The position numbers and the translations under genes are program-made. The notes beneath the pieces were generated by a model. The model saw only the letters and a list, made by a program, of their open reading frames with translations, had not been told where the DNA came from and made no database searches. Below are positions 43,793-52,617 of a stretch of 64,000 bases of DNA, piece after piece. The stretch comes from Parerythrobacter lutipelagi (GTDB lineage Bacteria > Pseudomonadota > Alphaproteobacteria > Sphingomonadales > Sphingomonadaceae). Every line of letters begins with the position of its first letter. Within the stretch, counting starts at the first letter, position 1. The stretch covers positions 186,001 through 250,000 of the forward strand of contig NZ_SKCJ01000001.1 in the NCBI RefSeq assembly GCF_005434975.1. Reading direction: 5' to 3'.

Positions 43793-44368
43793 ATGAGCGC
43801 ACCTTCCCTCATTCTCGCTTCGGCCAGCCCGCGCAGGCGGGAATTACTTGCCCGGCTCGGGCTGGAGCCGTCTGCAATTGCGCCTGCAGATATCGACGAG
43901 ACACCTCGCAAAGCGGAATTGCCGCGCGATTACGCGATCCGCATGGCGCGCGAGAAGGCCGAAGCTGCCGCTTCAGCCGAAGGCCATGTGCTGGCCGGTG
44001 ACACGGTCGTTGCTGTTGGTCGCCGCATTCTGCCCAAAGCGGAAGACGAAGCGACAGCACGCCAATGCCTCCAATTGCTGTCAGGCCGGCGCCACCGGGT
44101 CTTGTCGGCAGTGGCCCTGCGCGCGCCCGATGGTACATTGCGGGACCGGCTGAGCGAAACCGCCGTCAAGTTCAAGCGCCTCTCCAACGAGGAACTCGCC
44201 GCTTATCTCGCTGGCGGTGAATGGCACGGCAAAGCCGGTGGCTACGCAATTCAAGGCGCGGCGGAAGGCTTGATCAGCTGGATTCAAGGTAGCCATTCAG
44301 GCGTTGTGGGCCTGCCGCTTTACGAGACACGCGTTCTGCTCAAATCGGCAGGCTTCCCGCTTGACTGA
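43793..44368 (+). CDS. maf: Maf-like nucleotide pyrophosphatase
   Basis: Maf proteins hydrolyse non-canonical or modified nucleoside triphosphates such as dTTP/UTP or m7GTP and affect septation when overproduced. The 191-residue product shows LILASASPRRRELLARLG at the start, the active-site VLAGDTVVAVGRRILPKAED, LLSGRRHRVLSAVAL and GYAIQGAAEGLISWIQGS. It begins 16 bases after infA and overlaps the next gene by eight bases. The sub-type (YhdE or YceF) is not clear, so only the family name is offered. Confidence 0.93.
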   Translation: MSAPSLILASASPRRRELLARLGLEPSAIAPADIDETPRKAELPRDYAIRMAREKAEAAASAEGHVLAGDTVVAVGRRILPKAEDEATARQCLQLLSGRRHRVLSAVALRAPDGTLRDRLSETAVKFKRLSNEELAAYLAGGEWHGKAGGYAIQGAAEGLISWIQGSHSGVVGLPLYETRVLLKSAGFPLD

Positions 44369-45314
44369 GTGGTTGATTGAACGCGGAATCGGCGAAGACC
44401 GCGCGCTGCTCATTGACGGCGATGAAGCCCTAGCTGCGAAGCTTCACTGGCCGGGCGAGTTGCGCGCGGGCGAGATCGTGAAAGCAAAGCTGGTCGCCAA
44501 ATCCGAGGGCGCAAACCGCGGCACGGCTTGCGATGAGCGAGGGCAAGAAATTCTCGTCGACCGCCTTCCTGCCGAGGTCACCGAGGGACAGACGATCTCG
44601 ATCCGCATATCCCGTGCGGCTGTAACCGAACGCGGCCGATTGAAGCGCGCTCAGGGTCGCACTGCATTGGCGAGTGAGAGCGCTGCCGCCAGCCCGTTCG
44701 AATTCGGCAGGGAAGTTCGCCGCTTTCCGGCCGGTCTGTGGGAAGATGTCTGGCAGCAAGCGAGCAGCGGGCAAATCGATTTCGCAGGCGGATCGCTGGT
44801 GTTCAGCGTTACTCCGGCGATGACAGTGGTCGATGTCGATGGCGAGCTGTTGCCCCGCGATCTGGCATTGGCGGCGGTGCCCGCATTGGCCCGGGCTCTG
44901 CCGCAATTCGATCTGGGCGGTTCGATCGCAATCGATTTCCCGAGTCTTCAGGCAAAAGCCGACCGTCAGGCAGTCGACCGGGCACTGGACCATGCTCTGG
45001 CCGACTGGACGCATGAGCGCACCGCAATGAACGGCTTCGGCCTGGTCCATATCGTCGCGCGGCTCGAAGGCCCTTCACTGCTCCACCGGATGGCCACATC
45101 GCGCATCGCCGCGGCCGCTCGCATGGTCCTTCGGAGCGGGGAGGCGGTGCAGGAACCTGGTGCGATCCTGCTGACAGTTCACCCCGCCCTGAAGGCCAAG
45201 CTCAAGCCCGCATGGCTCGATGAACTTGCGCGCCGCAGCGGACGCGAAGTGCGGATAGAAACCGATCCCGCTCTTGCTATCGAAGCCGGATTTGCGCAGG
45301 CCGTGCCGCTATGA
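44361..45314 (+). CDS. Short ribonuclease E/G family protein without the S1 domain and zinc link
   Basis: The TTG at 44361 (MTEWLIERGIGEDRALL) overlaps the maf end and gives 317 residues; another TTG four codons on is possible. The catalytic region resembles RNase E/G: TVVDVDGEL and GGSIAIDFPSL carry aspartates corresponding to the two metal-binding Asp residues of RNase E, and ALARALPQFDLGGSIAID is family-typical. The S1 insertion and the CPxCxGxG zinc link that tetramerise RNase E are missing, so it is a trimmed form whose activity is uncertain. The stop overlaps yacG (ATGA). Confidence 0.78.
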   Translation: MTEWLIERGIGEDRALLIDGDEALAAKLHWPGELRAGEIVKAKLVAKSEGANRGTACDERGQEILVDRLPAEVTEGQTISIRISRAAVTERGRLKRAQGRTALASESAAASPFEFGREVRRFPAGLWEDVWQQASSGQIDFAGGSLVFSVTPAMTVVDVDGELLPRDLALAAVPALARALPQFDLGGSIAIDFPSLQAKADRQAVDRALDHALADWTHERTAMNGFGLVHIVARLEGPSLLHRMATSRIAAAARMVLRSGEAVQEPGAILLTVHPALKAKLKPAWLDELARRSGREVRIETDPALAIEAGFAQAVPL

Positions 45315-45487
45315 CTACGACCAAGCGTTGCCCCATCTGCAGGAAACCCCGCGTCGAAGCGCATTCGCCCTTCTGTTCGCAGCGGTGCAAGGACCGTGAT
45401 CTGGCGCAATGGTTCAATGATGGCTATTCAGTCCCGGGGCCGCCAGTTTCGCCTGACGAACTGGCGGTGGAGGACCGGGGGGACTGA
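45311..45487 (+). CDS. yacG: DNA gyrase inhibitor YacG, zinc-binding
   Basis: The 58-residue protein has the treble-clef zinc knuckle CPICRKPRVEAHSPFCSQRC with four cysteine ligands, followed by KDRDLAQWFNDGYSVPGPP, diagnostic of YacG, which binds GyrB and blocks DNA binding. The ATG overlaps the stop of the RNase E/G gene. It is short enough to escape a length-filtered gene search. Two bases after its stop the large CHAT gene begins. Confidence 0.95.
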   Translation: MTTTKRCPICRKPRVEAHSPFCSQRCKDRDLAQWFNDGYSVPGPPVSPDELAVEDRGD

Positions 45488-45489
45488 CC

Positions 45490-48400
45490 ATGAAGCATCG
45501 CGCCGCAGCTTTTCTGACGGGAGCGGCGATGATGCTGTCCCCAGTTGCAGCCGCTGCGCAGCCTGAACCGAATGCCATCGAACGGTTCAACAATTGGCTC
45601 GACGAAACCTGGGATGAAGCCGGGGACTCCGGCCTCAAGTTCGAACCGAAGCCGGTCGACATGGCACAATTCCGCGTCGTTACTCCGACGCCATGGACCG
45701 CGCGCGATCCTGGCGACATCGAGCGCTACCGCAACGAAGCACCGCCGGCGGCGGAAGGCGTGCTCTATGGCAACGAGCCTCTCCAGAACTGGCTGGACTG
45801 GTACGACCTCGAGATCGAAGCTGCGCGTGAAGCGAAAGACACCGCGCGCGAACAGGCCGCCTGGCTGGAAAAGGTTTTCATCACTTATTCGCGGGTCCGC
45901 CGGTTCACCGATTACGGACCGTCAAGCTATACCTACCAGGACGCCGTGCGCAGCTACATCGGCTCGTTGGCGCCAGAACCCGACACATCGGGCTTTAGCC
46001 TGCGGCGCCTGATGACCATGTCGCAGGAAGAGGCAGACCGGCTGCGCAAGAAAGCATTCGACGCGACCTCGCCGGAAACGCTCGCTGCCTATGAGAATGC
46101 CTTGCGGCATTACCTGTCGATTATCGCAAACGAGGAAGTCGACGGCCCACCACTCGAAGGCGACGCCTTGCAGGACACCGGGGCGAACCAGGTCAAGATG
46201 CTGGCCGAAATGCTCGAAGCGCAAGGGCGCAGCGCGGAGGCTGCCCCCATGCGCGCCGCCAGCGATGCGTTCGAATTCAACAACAAGATCTCGGGCTACA
46301 ACTGGCTCGTCAACTGGCGTTACCAGAACCTCAAGGTTGGTAATTTCCCCGTCGCGGCCGAGTGGTCGTACAAGATGATCGAGCGGCTCGCGACCATGGT
46401 CCCGGTCGACGATCCACGTGTCCTGCGCGTGATCCTGCTGTCTGCGGCAGACCACTTCGCTGCCAATGATGTGGAGAAAGCGCAGGGCATCCTTGAAGCG
46501 GCGCTGCGCATTTGCGGACAGACCGCGAGTTGTACCACGCTGTCGGCTGAGCCCGGCGCCGCCGAAGGCATTGAAATGCTGCAGGCAATGGGTGAAAATT
46601 CGCAAGCGGATGCGTTCCGCCTGGCAGTCGCGGGCAACGCCGCCGAAGACAATTCTGCGCTCACGTCCCTCGCCTTGATCAAGCAACTCGAGGAAGAACG
46701 CGAGCAGTGTTACGACCAGGTCGAAGCCAATCCCGAAAACCCGCTGATCCTGACTCCGGCGGCAAAAGCCATTGTGGCAGAATGTGATGCGGTTATCGGC
46801 CCCGATATTTTCGACGCCTATGTTGCGGCAGGCAACGATTTCAGCCGGTCCGACGCGATGCAGATGCTGGCCGAAGGCATTGCCGATGGTGCCTTGCAGA
46901 CCGGTCGGATGGAACTGGCCGAGCGCTACTTCGCGATGCTGGTCGATAACGCACGAGAAGCGAACAGCCCGCTGTCGGACGACCTTGCCCTGCGACATGC
47001 CATGAGCCTGATTGCCCTGCGCCGTTTCGACGAGGCGGACCAGGTGCTCCAGCGCACCCGTGCCTCGACCGAAGCGGACATGCGCGCCGGGTTGCTCTAT
47101 TCGAACGTCTACTCGAACCGCATTCGCGGTGTGGAATCGCTTACGGTCGATCGCTTCCTGCTCGACACGCCGAACGCGGCAAAGGCGTTCGAGCTGGCAA
47201 AATCCCGCGCCGACGAGTTCCGTGAATTCCGGCAGTCGCAGGTGGGATCGGTGTTCGATGAAACCAACCTCGCGCGGATCATCGGCTTCAACGAGACCTT
47301 CCGGGAAGCGGCGGACGCCAGTTGGGCGCTGCGCGAGGCTTCACCCGATCGGCGCGATGAAGCGCAGCAGGTCGCGTTCGACGCGGTCCAGGATGCGCTG
47401 GCAGACAAGACCAGCCTTTCGCTTGCCTATGCGATGGCGGACAAGGCGGAATTCGGCGGTGACCCGCAAGTATCGGCGCTGGTCGAGCGCCGCCGCGAGT
47501 TGCTCGACTTGCTTGCACCGCACCGCGGCGTCGATGCCGACAGCTGGGGAGAGATGAGTTTCCCCGCCGACGCCCGCGAAAAAATCGCCCGGCAGCGAGA
47601 GTTCGAAGCCATCGCCGAACTGTCGAACGAATATGCCGCAATCAACCGGACGCTCCAGTTGGCAGCACCGGACTATTTCAAGCTGATCCGCCCTGCCCCG
47701 CTCTCGCTCGATGATGCCCAGGCGATAGTGCAGCCGGACGAAGCCGTGCTCCTGCTCTTGCCCAGCGATTATGGCACGCATGCCATGGTGCTGACGAGCG
47801 AAGGGCTGCGGTGGCATCGCAGCGACCTGACCTTCGGCGAGATCAACCAGATGGTCCGCCGCCTCCTGTGGTTCAGCGGCGGGCAGATCCAGCCGACGAA
47901 CGAAGAGCTGGCCGAGTGGACCGACGGCGTCGATGGCGGCGCGAAAGGGTTCGACCGGGATACGGCACATCGCCTCTATTCGGAGCTCATCGCGCCGCTG
48001 AGCGATGCGTTCGATGGCAAGCGGCACCTGTTCTATGCCGGGGGCGGATCGCTCGGTTCGCTTCCGCTGGGTATACTGGTGACCGACACGCCAACAGGCC
48101 GCGACGACGATCCGCAGGCCCTTCGCGATACGAATTGGCTGGCAGGTGAAGCGAACATTGTGCGCATCCCCTCTCTCCAGGCACTGGCTTTCCAGCGCCG
48201 CTACGGCAGCAAGGGCGCAGCCAATGCAGACGAGTTTCGCGGCTTCGGCGATCCGGTTCTTGCCGGCAAGGCCCAGACTCGCAGCCGCGGAACACGGGGC
48301 GCGCCGCCCAGCTCACTGGCAACGCTGCTGACCAGCTCCGATGCCGGTCCGGTGGCCAATGTCGAGACGCTGCGCAGCCTCGCAAGGCTCCCGGGCACAG

Positions 48401-49005
48401 AGCAGGAACTGACTCAGATGGCTCGGGCATTCGGGACCGCCAGAAGCGCAATCAAGCTTGGGGAGCAGGCGACAGAGACCGCTTTCAAACAAGCGGACCT
48501 TGATAATGTCGGGGTGATCGCGCTGGCGACTCACGGCTTGACGGCAGGCGAAGTCGGCGCGGCAGAACCCGGGCTGGTATTTACCCCGCCTGCGAGCGGC
48601 ACCCCGCAAGACGACGGCTATCTTACTGCCTCCGAAGTCGCCGCGATGCGGATCAACGCCGACTGGGTGATCCTCTCCGCCTGCAATACGGCGGCGGGTG
48701 ACGGAGATAGTGGAGCGGGCCTGTCCGGCCTCGCGCGCGCGTTCTTCTACGCCGGGGCCAGCAACCTCCTCGCCTCGCACTGGCCGGTGCGCGACGATGT
48801 AGCCGCTCGGCTGACGGTCCGCACGATCGAACTGGCGCGCGACAATCCGCAAATGAGCCGTGCCGAAGCGTTCGCCGCAGCCATGCGCGAGATTCGCGAA
48901 GACAGTTCTGCCGATGGCAAGATGGTCGGAGGCTACGACACAACCTTTGCGCATCCCAGCGCGTGGGCGCCGTTCGAACTGATCGGAGACGCTGGCGCAC
49001 GCTAA
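45490..49005 (+). CDS. Secreted 1171-residue TPR-like protein with C-terminal CHAT (caspase-like) peptidase domain
   Basis: A signal peptide is visible (MKHRAAAFLTGAAMMLSPVA, cut near AAAAQ at about residue 23). Residues about 100-720 are helical and TPR-like. The last 350 residues are a CHAT domain: HRSDLTFGEINQMVRRLLW, YAGGGSLGSLPLGIL, then the catalytic His1015 in ALATHGLTAGE and Cys1065 in WVILSACNTAAGDG, with RAFFYAGASNLLASHWPV as the classic closing motif. It should be a periplasmic or outer-membrane-associated cysteine peptidase; the target is unknown. It starts two bases after yacG and separates yacG from tRNA-Phe. Confidence 0.88.
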   Translation: MKHRAAAFLTGAAMMLSPVAAAAQPEPNAIERFNNWLDETWDEAGDSGLKFEPKPVDMAQFRVVTPTPWTARDPGDIERYRNEAPPAAEGVLYGNEPLQNWLDWYDLEIEAAREAKDTAREQAAWLEKVFITYSRVRRFTDYGPSSYTYQDAVRSYIGSLAPEPDTSGFSLRRLMTMSQEEADRLRKKAFDATSPETLAAYENALRHYLSIIANEEVDGPPLEGDALQDTGANQVKMLAEMLEAQGRSAEAAPMRAASDAFEFNNKISGYNWLVNWRYQNLKVGNFPVAAEWSYKMIERLATMVPVDDPRVLRVILLSAADHFAANDVEKAQGILEAALRICGQTASCTTLSAEPGAAEGIEMLQAMGENSQADAFRLAVAGNAAEDNSALTSLALIKQLEEEREQCYDQVEANPENPLILTPAAKAIVAECDAVIGPDIFDAYVAAGNDFSRSDAMQMLAEGIADGALQTGRMELAERYFAMLVDNAREANSPLSDDLALRHAMSLIALRRFDEADQVLQRTRASTEADMRAGLLYSNVYSNRIRGVESLTVDRFLLDTPNAAKAFELAKSRADEFREFRQSQVGSVFDETNLARIIGFNETFREAADASWALREASPDRRDEAQQVAFDAVQDALADKTSLSLAYAMADKAEFGGDPQVSALVERRRELLDLLAPHRGVDADSWGEMSFPADAREKIARQREFEAIAELSNEYAAINRTLQLAAPDYFKLIRPAPLSLDDAQAIVQPDEAVLLLLPSDYGTHAMVLTSEGLRWHRSDLTFGEINQMVRRLLWFSGGQIQPTNEELAEWTDGVDGGAKGFDRDTAHRLYSELIAPLSDAFDGKRHLFYAGGGSLGSLPLGILVTDTPTGRDDDPQALRDTNWLAGEANIVRIPSLQALAFQRRYGSKGAANADEFRGFGDPVLAGKAQTRSRGTRGAPPSSLATLLTSSDAGPVANVETLRSLARLPGTEQELTQMARAFGTARSAIKLGEQATETAFKQADLDNVGVIALATHGLTAGEVGAAEPGLVFTPPASGTPQDDGYLTASEVAAMRINADWVILSACNTAAGDGDSGAGLSGLARAFFYAGASNLLASHWPVRDDVAARLTVRTIELARDNPQMSRAEAFAAAMREIREDSSADGKMVGGYDTTFAHPSAWAPFELIGDAGAR

Positions 49006-49040
49006 GCGGTGGATGCTGGCAAACTTGCCCAGATACCCCC

Positions 49041-49069
49041 TTGCCAAGCGCGCGCGCCTTCGCCATAGG
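49041..49069 (+). promoter_or_regulatory. Putative promoter of tRNA-Phe
   Basis: TTGCCA (49041-49046) and CATAGG (49064-49069) are 17 bases apart, followed by a GC-rich discriminator (CGCGC) typical of stringently controlled stable RNA promoters. It ends about 47 bases ahead of the tRNA. Confidence 0.45.
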
Positions 49070-49116
49070 CGCGCTTCCAACCGCCGGGCGGCCTTTCTGC
49101 CGCCTGCATGGTGAAT

Positions 49117-49192
49117 GCCTCGGTAGCTCAGTTGGTAGAGCACGCGACTGAAAATCGCGGTGTCGGTGGTTCGAATCCGCCCCGAGGCACCA
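49117..49192 (+). tRNA. tRNA-Phe (GAA), CCA encoded
   Basis: The 76-base gene folds as a standard cloverleaf. The acceptor GCCTCGG pairs with CCGAGGC, the D-arm is GCTC-AGTTGGTAGA-GC, the anticodon stem CGCGA/TCGCG holds the loop CTGAAAA with anticodon GAA, and the T-arm is GGTGG-TTCGAAT-CCGCC. The discriminator A and CCA are encoded. It follows the CHAT gene by 111 bases. Confidence 0.97.
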
Positions 49193-49203
49193 CTTCTTTT
49201 CCC

Positions 49204-49785
49204 CTATCGAATTCCTTGCAGGACAAAGAATTTCGCGCCGCGTTCATTCGCACGTATTTCACTTACGTCGAGTTCCGCAAGCAGCGCGCCGTACCGGTCC
49301 CGCACTTCGCCTGAATCGCGGAAATGGCGGACGTGGGATCGCGCGCCAAAATTCGGTACGGTGCCCAAGACAAGCGTGCCCGGCCTGATCCGCTCGATGA
49401 CCGCCAGATCGGCTTCGATATGCTCGAGAAATTCGAGCATGATCACACAGTCATAGTCATGGCTTTCCAGCACGTTGTCGTGGTGGATGTCAGCAACACG
49501 AAACTCGAACGAGGGGCAAGCTTTGGACGCCTGTCTGACCATACCGGGGCTGAGGTCGACACCAAGATAGTCCGCCAGTCCTAGGTCTGCGAGCATGGCC
49601 CCCACCTGACCCGATCCGCATCCGATATCGAGAACTCTGCTGCGCCCTGATCTGTTCAAGCGATCTGCCACAACTGTTCTGATGGGATAGTAGTGCGACT
49701 GCGTATAGTGGACGGTCCAGTGCGCCACATCGCGCACTTTGGCGTCGTAGAAATCTGCGTCCTGCTCAACCCCCCGGTCGCTCAC
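49204..49785 (-). CDS. Class I SAM-dependent methyltransferase
   Basis: The 193-residue product begins at a GTG overlapping the stop of the upstream SDR gene. The SAM-binding motif I is VLDIGCGSGQVGAMLADLG, motif II region YLGVDLSPGMVRQA, and the post-I/II acid VADIHHD, with CVIMLEFLEHIEADL after it. It resembles Ubi/MenG- or UbiG-like small-molecule methyltransferases. The substrate is unknown. The frame extends upstream into the SDR gene but without similarity. Confidence 0.88.
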   Translation of the reverse strand: MSDRGVEQDADFYDAKVRDVAHWTVHYTQSHYYPIRTVVADRLNRSGRSRVLDIGCGSGQVGAMLADLGLADYLGVDLSPGMVRQASKACPSFEFRVADIHHDNVLESHDYDCVIMLEFLEHIEADLAVIERIRPGTLVLGTVPNFGARSHVRHFRDSGEVRDRYGALLAELDVSEIRANERGAKFFVLQGIR

Positions 49786-50681
49786 GTTGTCCGCTCCGCC
49801 TTGTCTTTCGCATTGGTGCCTTTGATCATGGCACGCATCTGGTCCCATTCGGCATCGCCCAGCGGCGCGAGCATAGTATAGAAATTGCCCGAATTGGCCT
49901 GATAGCCCGCGCCATCGATCGCAATGGTCTGGCCGTTCACCCATTCGGCGCCCGGCCCCATCAGGAACACCGCGAGATTGGCAAGCTCGTGCATCTCGCC
50001 GTGTCGGCCCATCGGGTTCATCCGGTCCGACGAATTGCCCCCTCGCCCGCCCGGAGAAAGCCGCGCGCTCATCCCGTCAGTCGGAAACAAGCCCGGTGCA
50101 ATTGCATTGAAGCGCAGACCGTAGCGCCCCCATTCGACTGCCAGGCTCTGCGTCATGGTGTTGATCGCCGATTTCGACATGGCGGACGGGACGACAAACG
50201 GCCCGCCGTTCCACACCCAGGTGGTGAGAATCGACAGAAAATTGGCCGATTTCTTCTCTACAATCAGGCGCTTGCCAATATTGTGCGTGACATAGAAGGT
50301 GCCGCGAAAAACGATGTCCGATATGGCATCGAACCCGTTCACCGACAAATCCTCGGTCCGGCTGATGAAGTTGCCGGCCGCATTGTTGACCACACCGGTC
50401 AATGCCCCTCCCTCTTGCCATATCGCGTCAACCATCGCGTCGACCGCATCGGCATCGCGAATATCGCAGGCGTGTCCGGTGACTTTGCCGCCATGCTTCG
50501 CCACCAATTCTGCCGCAGTTTCGTCGAGCTTGTTCTGTCGCCGCCCGCAGATGTGGACATCCGCCCCCAGTTTGAGGAAAGCTTCGGTCATCTCCTTGCC
50601 GAGCCCTGTACCGCCACCGGTCACGAGGATACGCTGGCCATCCATCAGCCCATCGCGGTACATCAGTTTATCGATTTCCAT
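49782..50681 (-). CDS. SDR of the 2,4-dienoyl-CoA reductase group
   Basis: The 299-residue protein has the nucleotide loop ILVTGGGTGLGKEM, CDIRDADAVDAMV, VVNNAAGNFI and FVVPSAMSKSAINTMTQSLA. At the usual YxxxK position there is Ser instead of Tyr, as in mitochondrial-type 2,4-dienoyl-CoA reductases, where catalysis uses other residues. With RFNAIAPGLFPT and MGRHGEMHELANLAVFL it fits that family, acting on unsaturated fatty acyl-CoAs. It lies between an HprK-like gene (12 bases upstream) and a methyltransferase (four-base overlap). Confidence 0.8.
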   Translation of the reverse strand: MEIDKLMYRDGLMDGQRILVTGGGTGLGKEMTEAFLKLGADVHICGRRQNKLDETAAELVAKHGGKVTGHACDIRDADAVDAMVDAIWQEGGALTGVVNNAAGNFISRTEDLSVNGFDAISDIVFRGTFYVTHNIGKRLIVEKKSANFLSILTTWVWNGGPFVVPSAMSKSAINTMTQSLAVEWGRYGLRFNAIAPGLFPTDGMSARLSPGGRGGNSSDRMNPMGRHGEMHELANLAVFLMGPGAEWVNGQTIAIDGAGYQANSGNFYTMLAPLGDAEWDQMRAMIKGTNAKDKAERTT

Positions 50682-50693
50682 CGCCCGTTCCCT

Positions 50694-51587
50694 TTATCGC
50701 GTTTGCATCGCTTCTTCGGTGGCGCTGCAGATAGTGTCAATCTGTCCGAAATCGCGCGGCCGGGTCAAACGCCAGACCGGCACCTGCGCAGCGATGCGGG
50801 CACAACCGACCACATGGCCGCTGAGCCGTCCCATCAGTTCGAGAAACGCCTTCCGGTACATCACAGCTTCGGACAAGGCACTGACGGCAACGCTCCCTCG
50901 CAACCGCTCCAGCCGCACCTCGTCACCCCATACAAGCACGAAGATGCCACCTATCGGCAGCGGTAGGTCGCGCGATGCCGCCTCGGTCATCGGCAAATGG
51001 TACCGGTCGTCCTCGAAGTGATCACGTTGGAGCGCATCTTGCGCCCAGCCGAGCGCGCCAAGTGCGCTATTCCAGAGTTTCAACCGCGAGGCGGAGGGCC
51101 ATATCGTTCCGGTCTCCGGTTCTACCCGGCTTAGATCGTCAGCGACCAGCCTGTGACCGCGCCGAGCCATCGCTGCGGCCATGGTCGACTTGCCATGCCC
51201 GCTCTCACCGCAGAAAAACGCCGTGCGATCCCCAACCGAGACAGCGCTGCCATGCCACATTGACCAGCCCCGTTGATAACCCAAAGCGCCCCATGCGCTG
51301 CCAAGCGTGAACAAGCGCAGTTCTTGTGACGTGGCAGTGCTATCCGGAGTAATCGCAATCCGAGTACCTTTTTCGACCGTCCACTGACCGGCACCAGCCT
51401 GGCTGAAAGCCAGAACGTCGCGGGCGCGATCATAGCTGTCCGGGCCAGCCGGGACATGCGGCACCGGGTTGCGGCTTTCGATCACGATTTCCGGCTCACC
51501 GCGGGGGACAGGCTCGCCCCATTCAGGCAACTCAAGGCTCGTCGCAACCCAATGGCCAGAATGGCGATAGTGGAATCCAGCCTCCAT
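50694..51587 (-). CDS. HPr-kinase-like P-loop protein
   Basis: The 297-residue protein has in its middle AFFCGESGHGKSTMAAAMAR, a Walker A like that of HPr kinase/phosphorylase, followed by HRLVADDLSRVE, the second HprK-type motif. The N-terminal 140 residues are beta-rich and unlike HprK's usual domain, and no HPr gene is near. Related HprK-like kinases appear in various regulatory and peptide-modification loci, so it could be a serine kinase of unknown target. It is divergent from purC and leads an operon with an SDR and a methyltransferase. Confidence 0.72.
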   Translation of the reverse strand: MEAGFHYRHSGHWVATSLELPEWGEPVPRGEPEIVIESRNPVPHVPAGPDSYDRARDVLAFSQAGAGQWTVEKGTRIAITPDSTATSQELRLFTLGSAWGALGYQRGWSMWHGSAVSVGDRTAFFCGESGHGKSTMAAAMARRGHRLVADDLSRVEPETGTIWPSASRLKLWNSALGALGWAQDALQRDHFEDDRYHLPMTEAASRDLPLPIGGIFVLVWGDEVRLERLRGSVAVSALSEAVMYRKAFLELMGRLSGHVVGCARIAAQVPVWRLTRPRDFGQIDTICSATEEAMQTR

Positions 51588-51742
51588 GCTGGACGGCTAG
51601 CCAGACATGCGAGGCGAAGCAATTGCTATGCTGGTGATTCCGCTGTAATGATGTCCTCCTTGCCCCGGCGCGGCGAAGGACTGCCTTATCAGGCTATGAC
51701 TTTGCACTCCGGGGCCAAGTGTTTCTAGCCAAGGACTTCCGC

Positions 51743-52543
51743 ATGTCGCGTCGCCGCCAGATTTACGAAGGCAAGGCCAAAATCCTTTACGAAGGTCCGG
51801 AACCGGGCACCATCATCCAGTATTTCAAGGATGATGCGACCGCCTTCAATGCGGAAAAGCGCGGCACGATCAACGGCAAGGGTGTGATCAACAATCGCAT
51901 CAGCGAATTTGTCTTCACGCGCCTGTCGCACATTGGCATTCCGACGCATTTCATCCGCCGGCTGAACATGCGCGAACAGCTTGTGCGCCAGGTCGAGATC
52001 ATCCCGATCGAAGTGGTCGTTCGCAACGTTGCCGCCGGTTCGATCTGCAAACGCCTAGGGCTCGAAGAAGGCGATCCCCTGCCGCACACGCTGATCGAAT
52101 ATTATTACAAGGACGATGCGCTGGGCGATCCGCTGATCGCTGAAGAGCATATCGCATGCTTCAACTGGGCCGGCCCTGAAGAAATGCAGGATATCGCCAG
52201 CATGGCGATCCGCGTAAACGATTTCATGTGCGGGATGTTCGCATCGATCGATATAAGGCTGGTCGACTTCAAGCTTGAATTCGGTCGCATTTATGATGGC
52301 GACTTCAGCCGGATCATTCTGGCCGACGAGATCAGCCCCGACGGCTGCCGACTGTGGGACATGAAAACCGGCGAGAAGCTCGACAAGGACCGCTTCCGGC
52401 GCGATCTTGGCGGCGAGGAAGAAGCCTATCAGGAGGTGGCTCGACGCCTTGGCTTGCTCGACGGCGAAAACAACGGTCCGGGCGAAGTGTTCGACCTCAA
52501 CGCTCACCGCGGCAAACTGCGAAACACACCGAAAAAGAAGTAG
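51743..52543 (+). CDS. purC: Phosphoribosylaminoimidazole-succinocarboxamide synthase (SAICAR synthetase)
   Basis: PurC joins CAIR and aspartate in purine synthesis. The ATG at 51743 gives 266 residues starting [18 protein letters not shown]. The motifs [40 protein letters not shown] and [14 protein letters not shown] are intact. The usual neighbours purS and purQ are 5.5 kb away, beyond two caspase-like genes and an M16 protease gene. A small hairpin (CTGGCAGC/GCTTGCCAG, 52554-52573) lies just after the stop, but it has no clear T-run. Confidence 0.96.
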   Translation: MSRRRQIYEGKAKILYEGPEPGTIIQYFKDDATAFNAEKRGTINGKGVINNRISEFVFTRLSHIGIPTHFIRRLNMREQLVRQVEIIPIEVVVRNVAAGSICKRLGLEEGDPLPHTLIEYYYKDDALGDPLIAEEHIACFNWAGPEEMQDIASMAIRVNDFMCGMFASIDIRLVDFKLEFGRIYDGDFSRIILADEISPDGCRLWDMKTGEKLDKDRFRRDLGGEEEAYQEVARRLGLLDGENNGPGEVFDLNAHRGKLRNTPKKK

Positions 52544-52617
52544 ACGGCCCGCGCTGGCAGCGTCGCTTGCCAGTTTCAGGCAAGCCTTCTACCCTTTTCC
52601 ACGGAAGGGGATGAGCG

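Noticed and set aside
52554-52573. Terminator after purC
   Set aside because: There is a fair hairpin, but the arms are short and no T-run follows, so read-through into the caspase gene is possible; it is mentioned under purC only.
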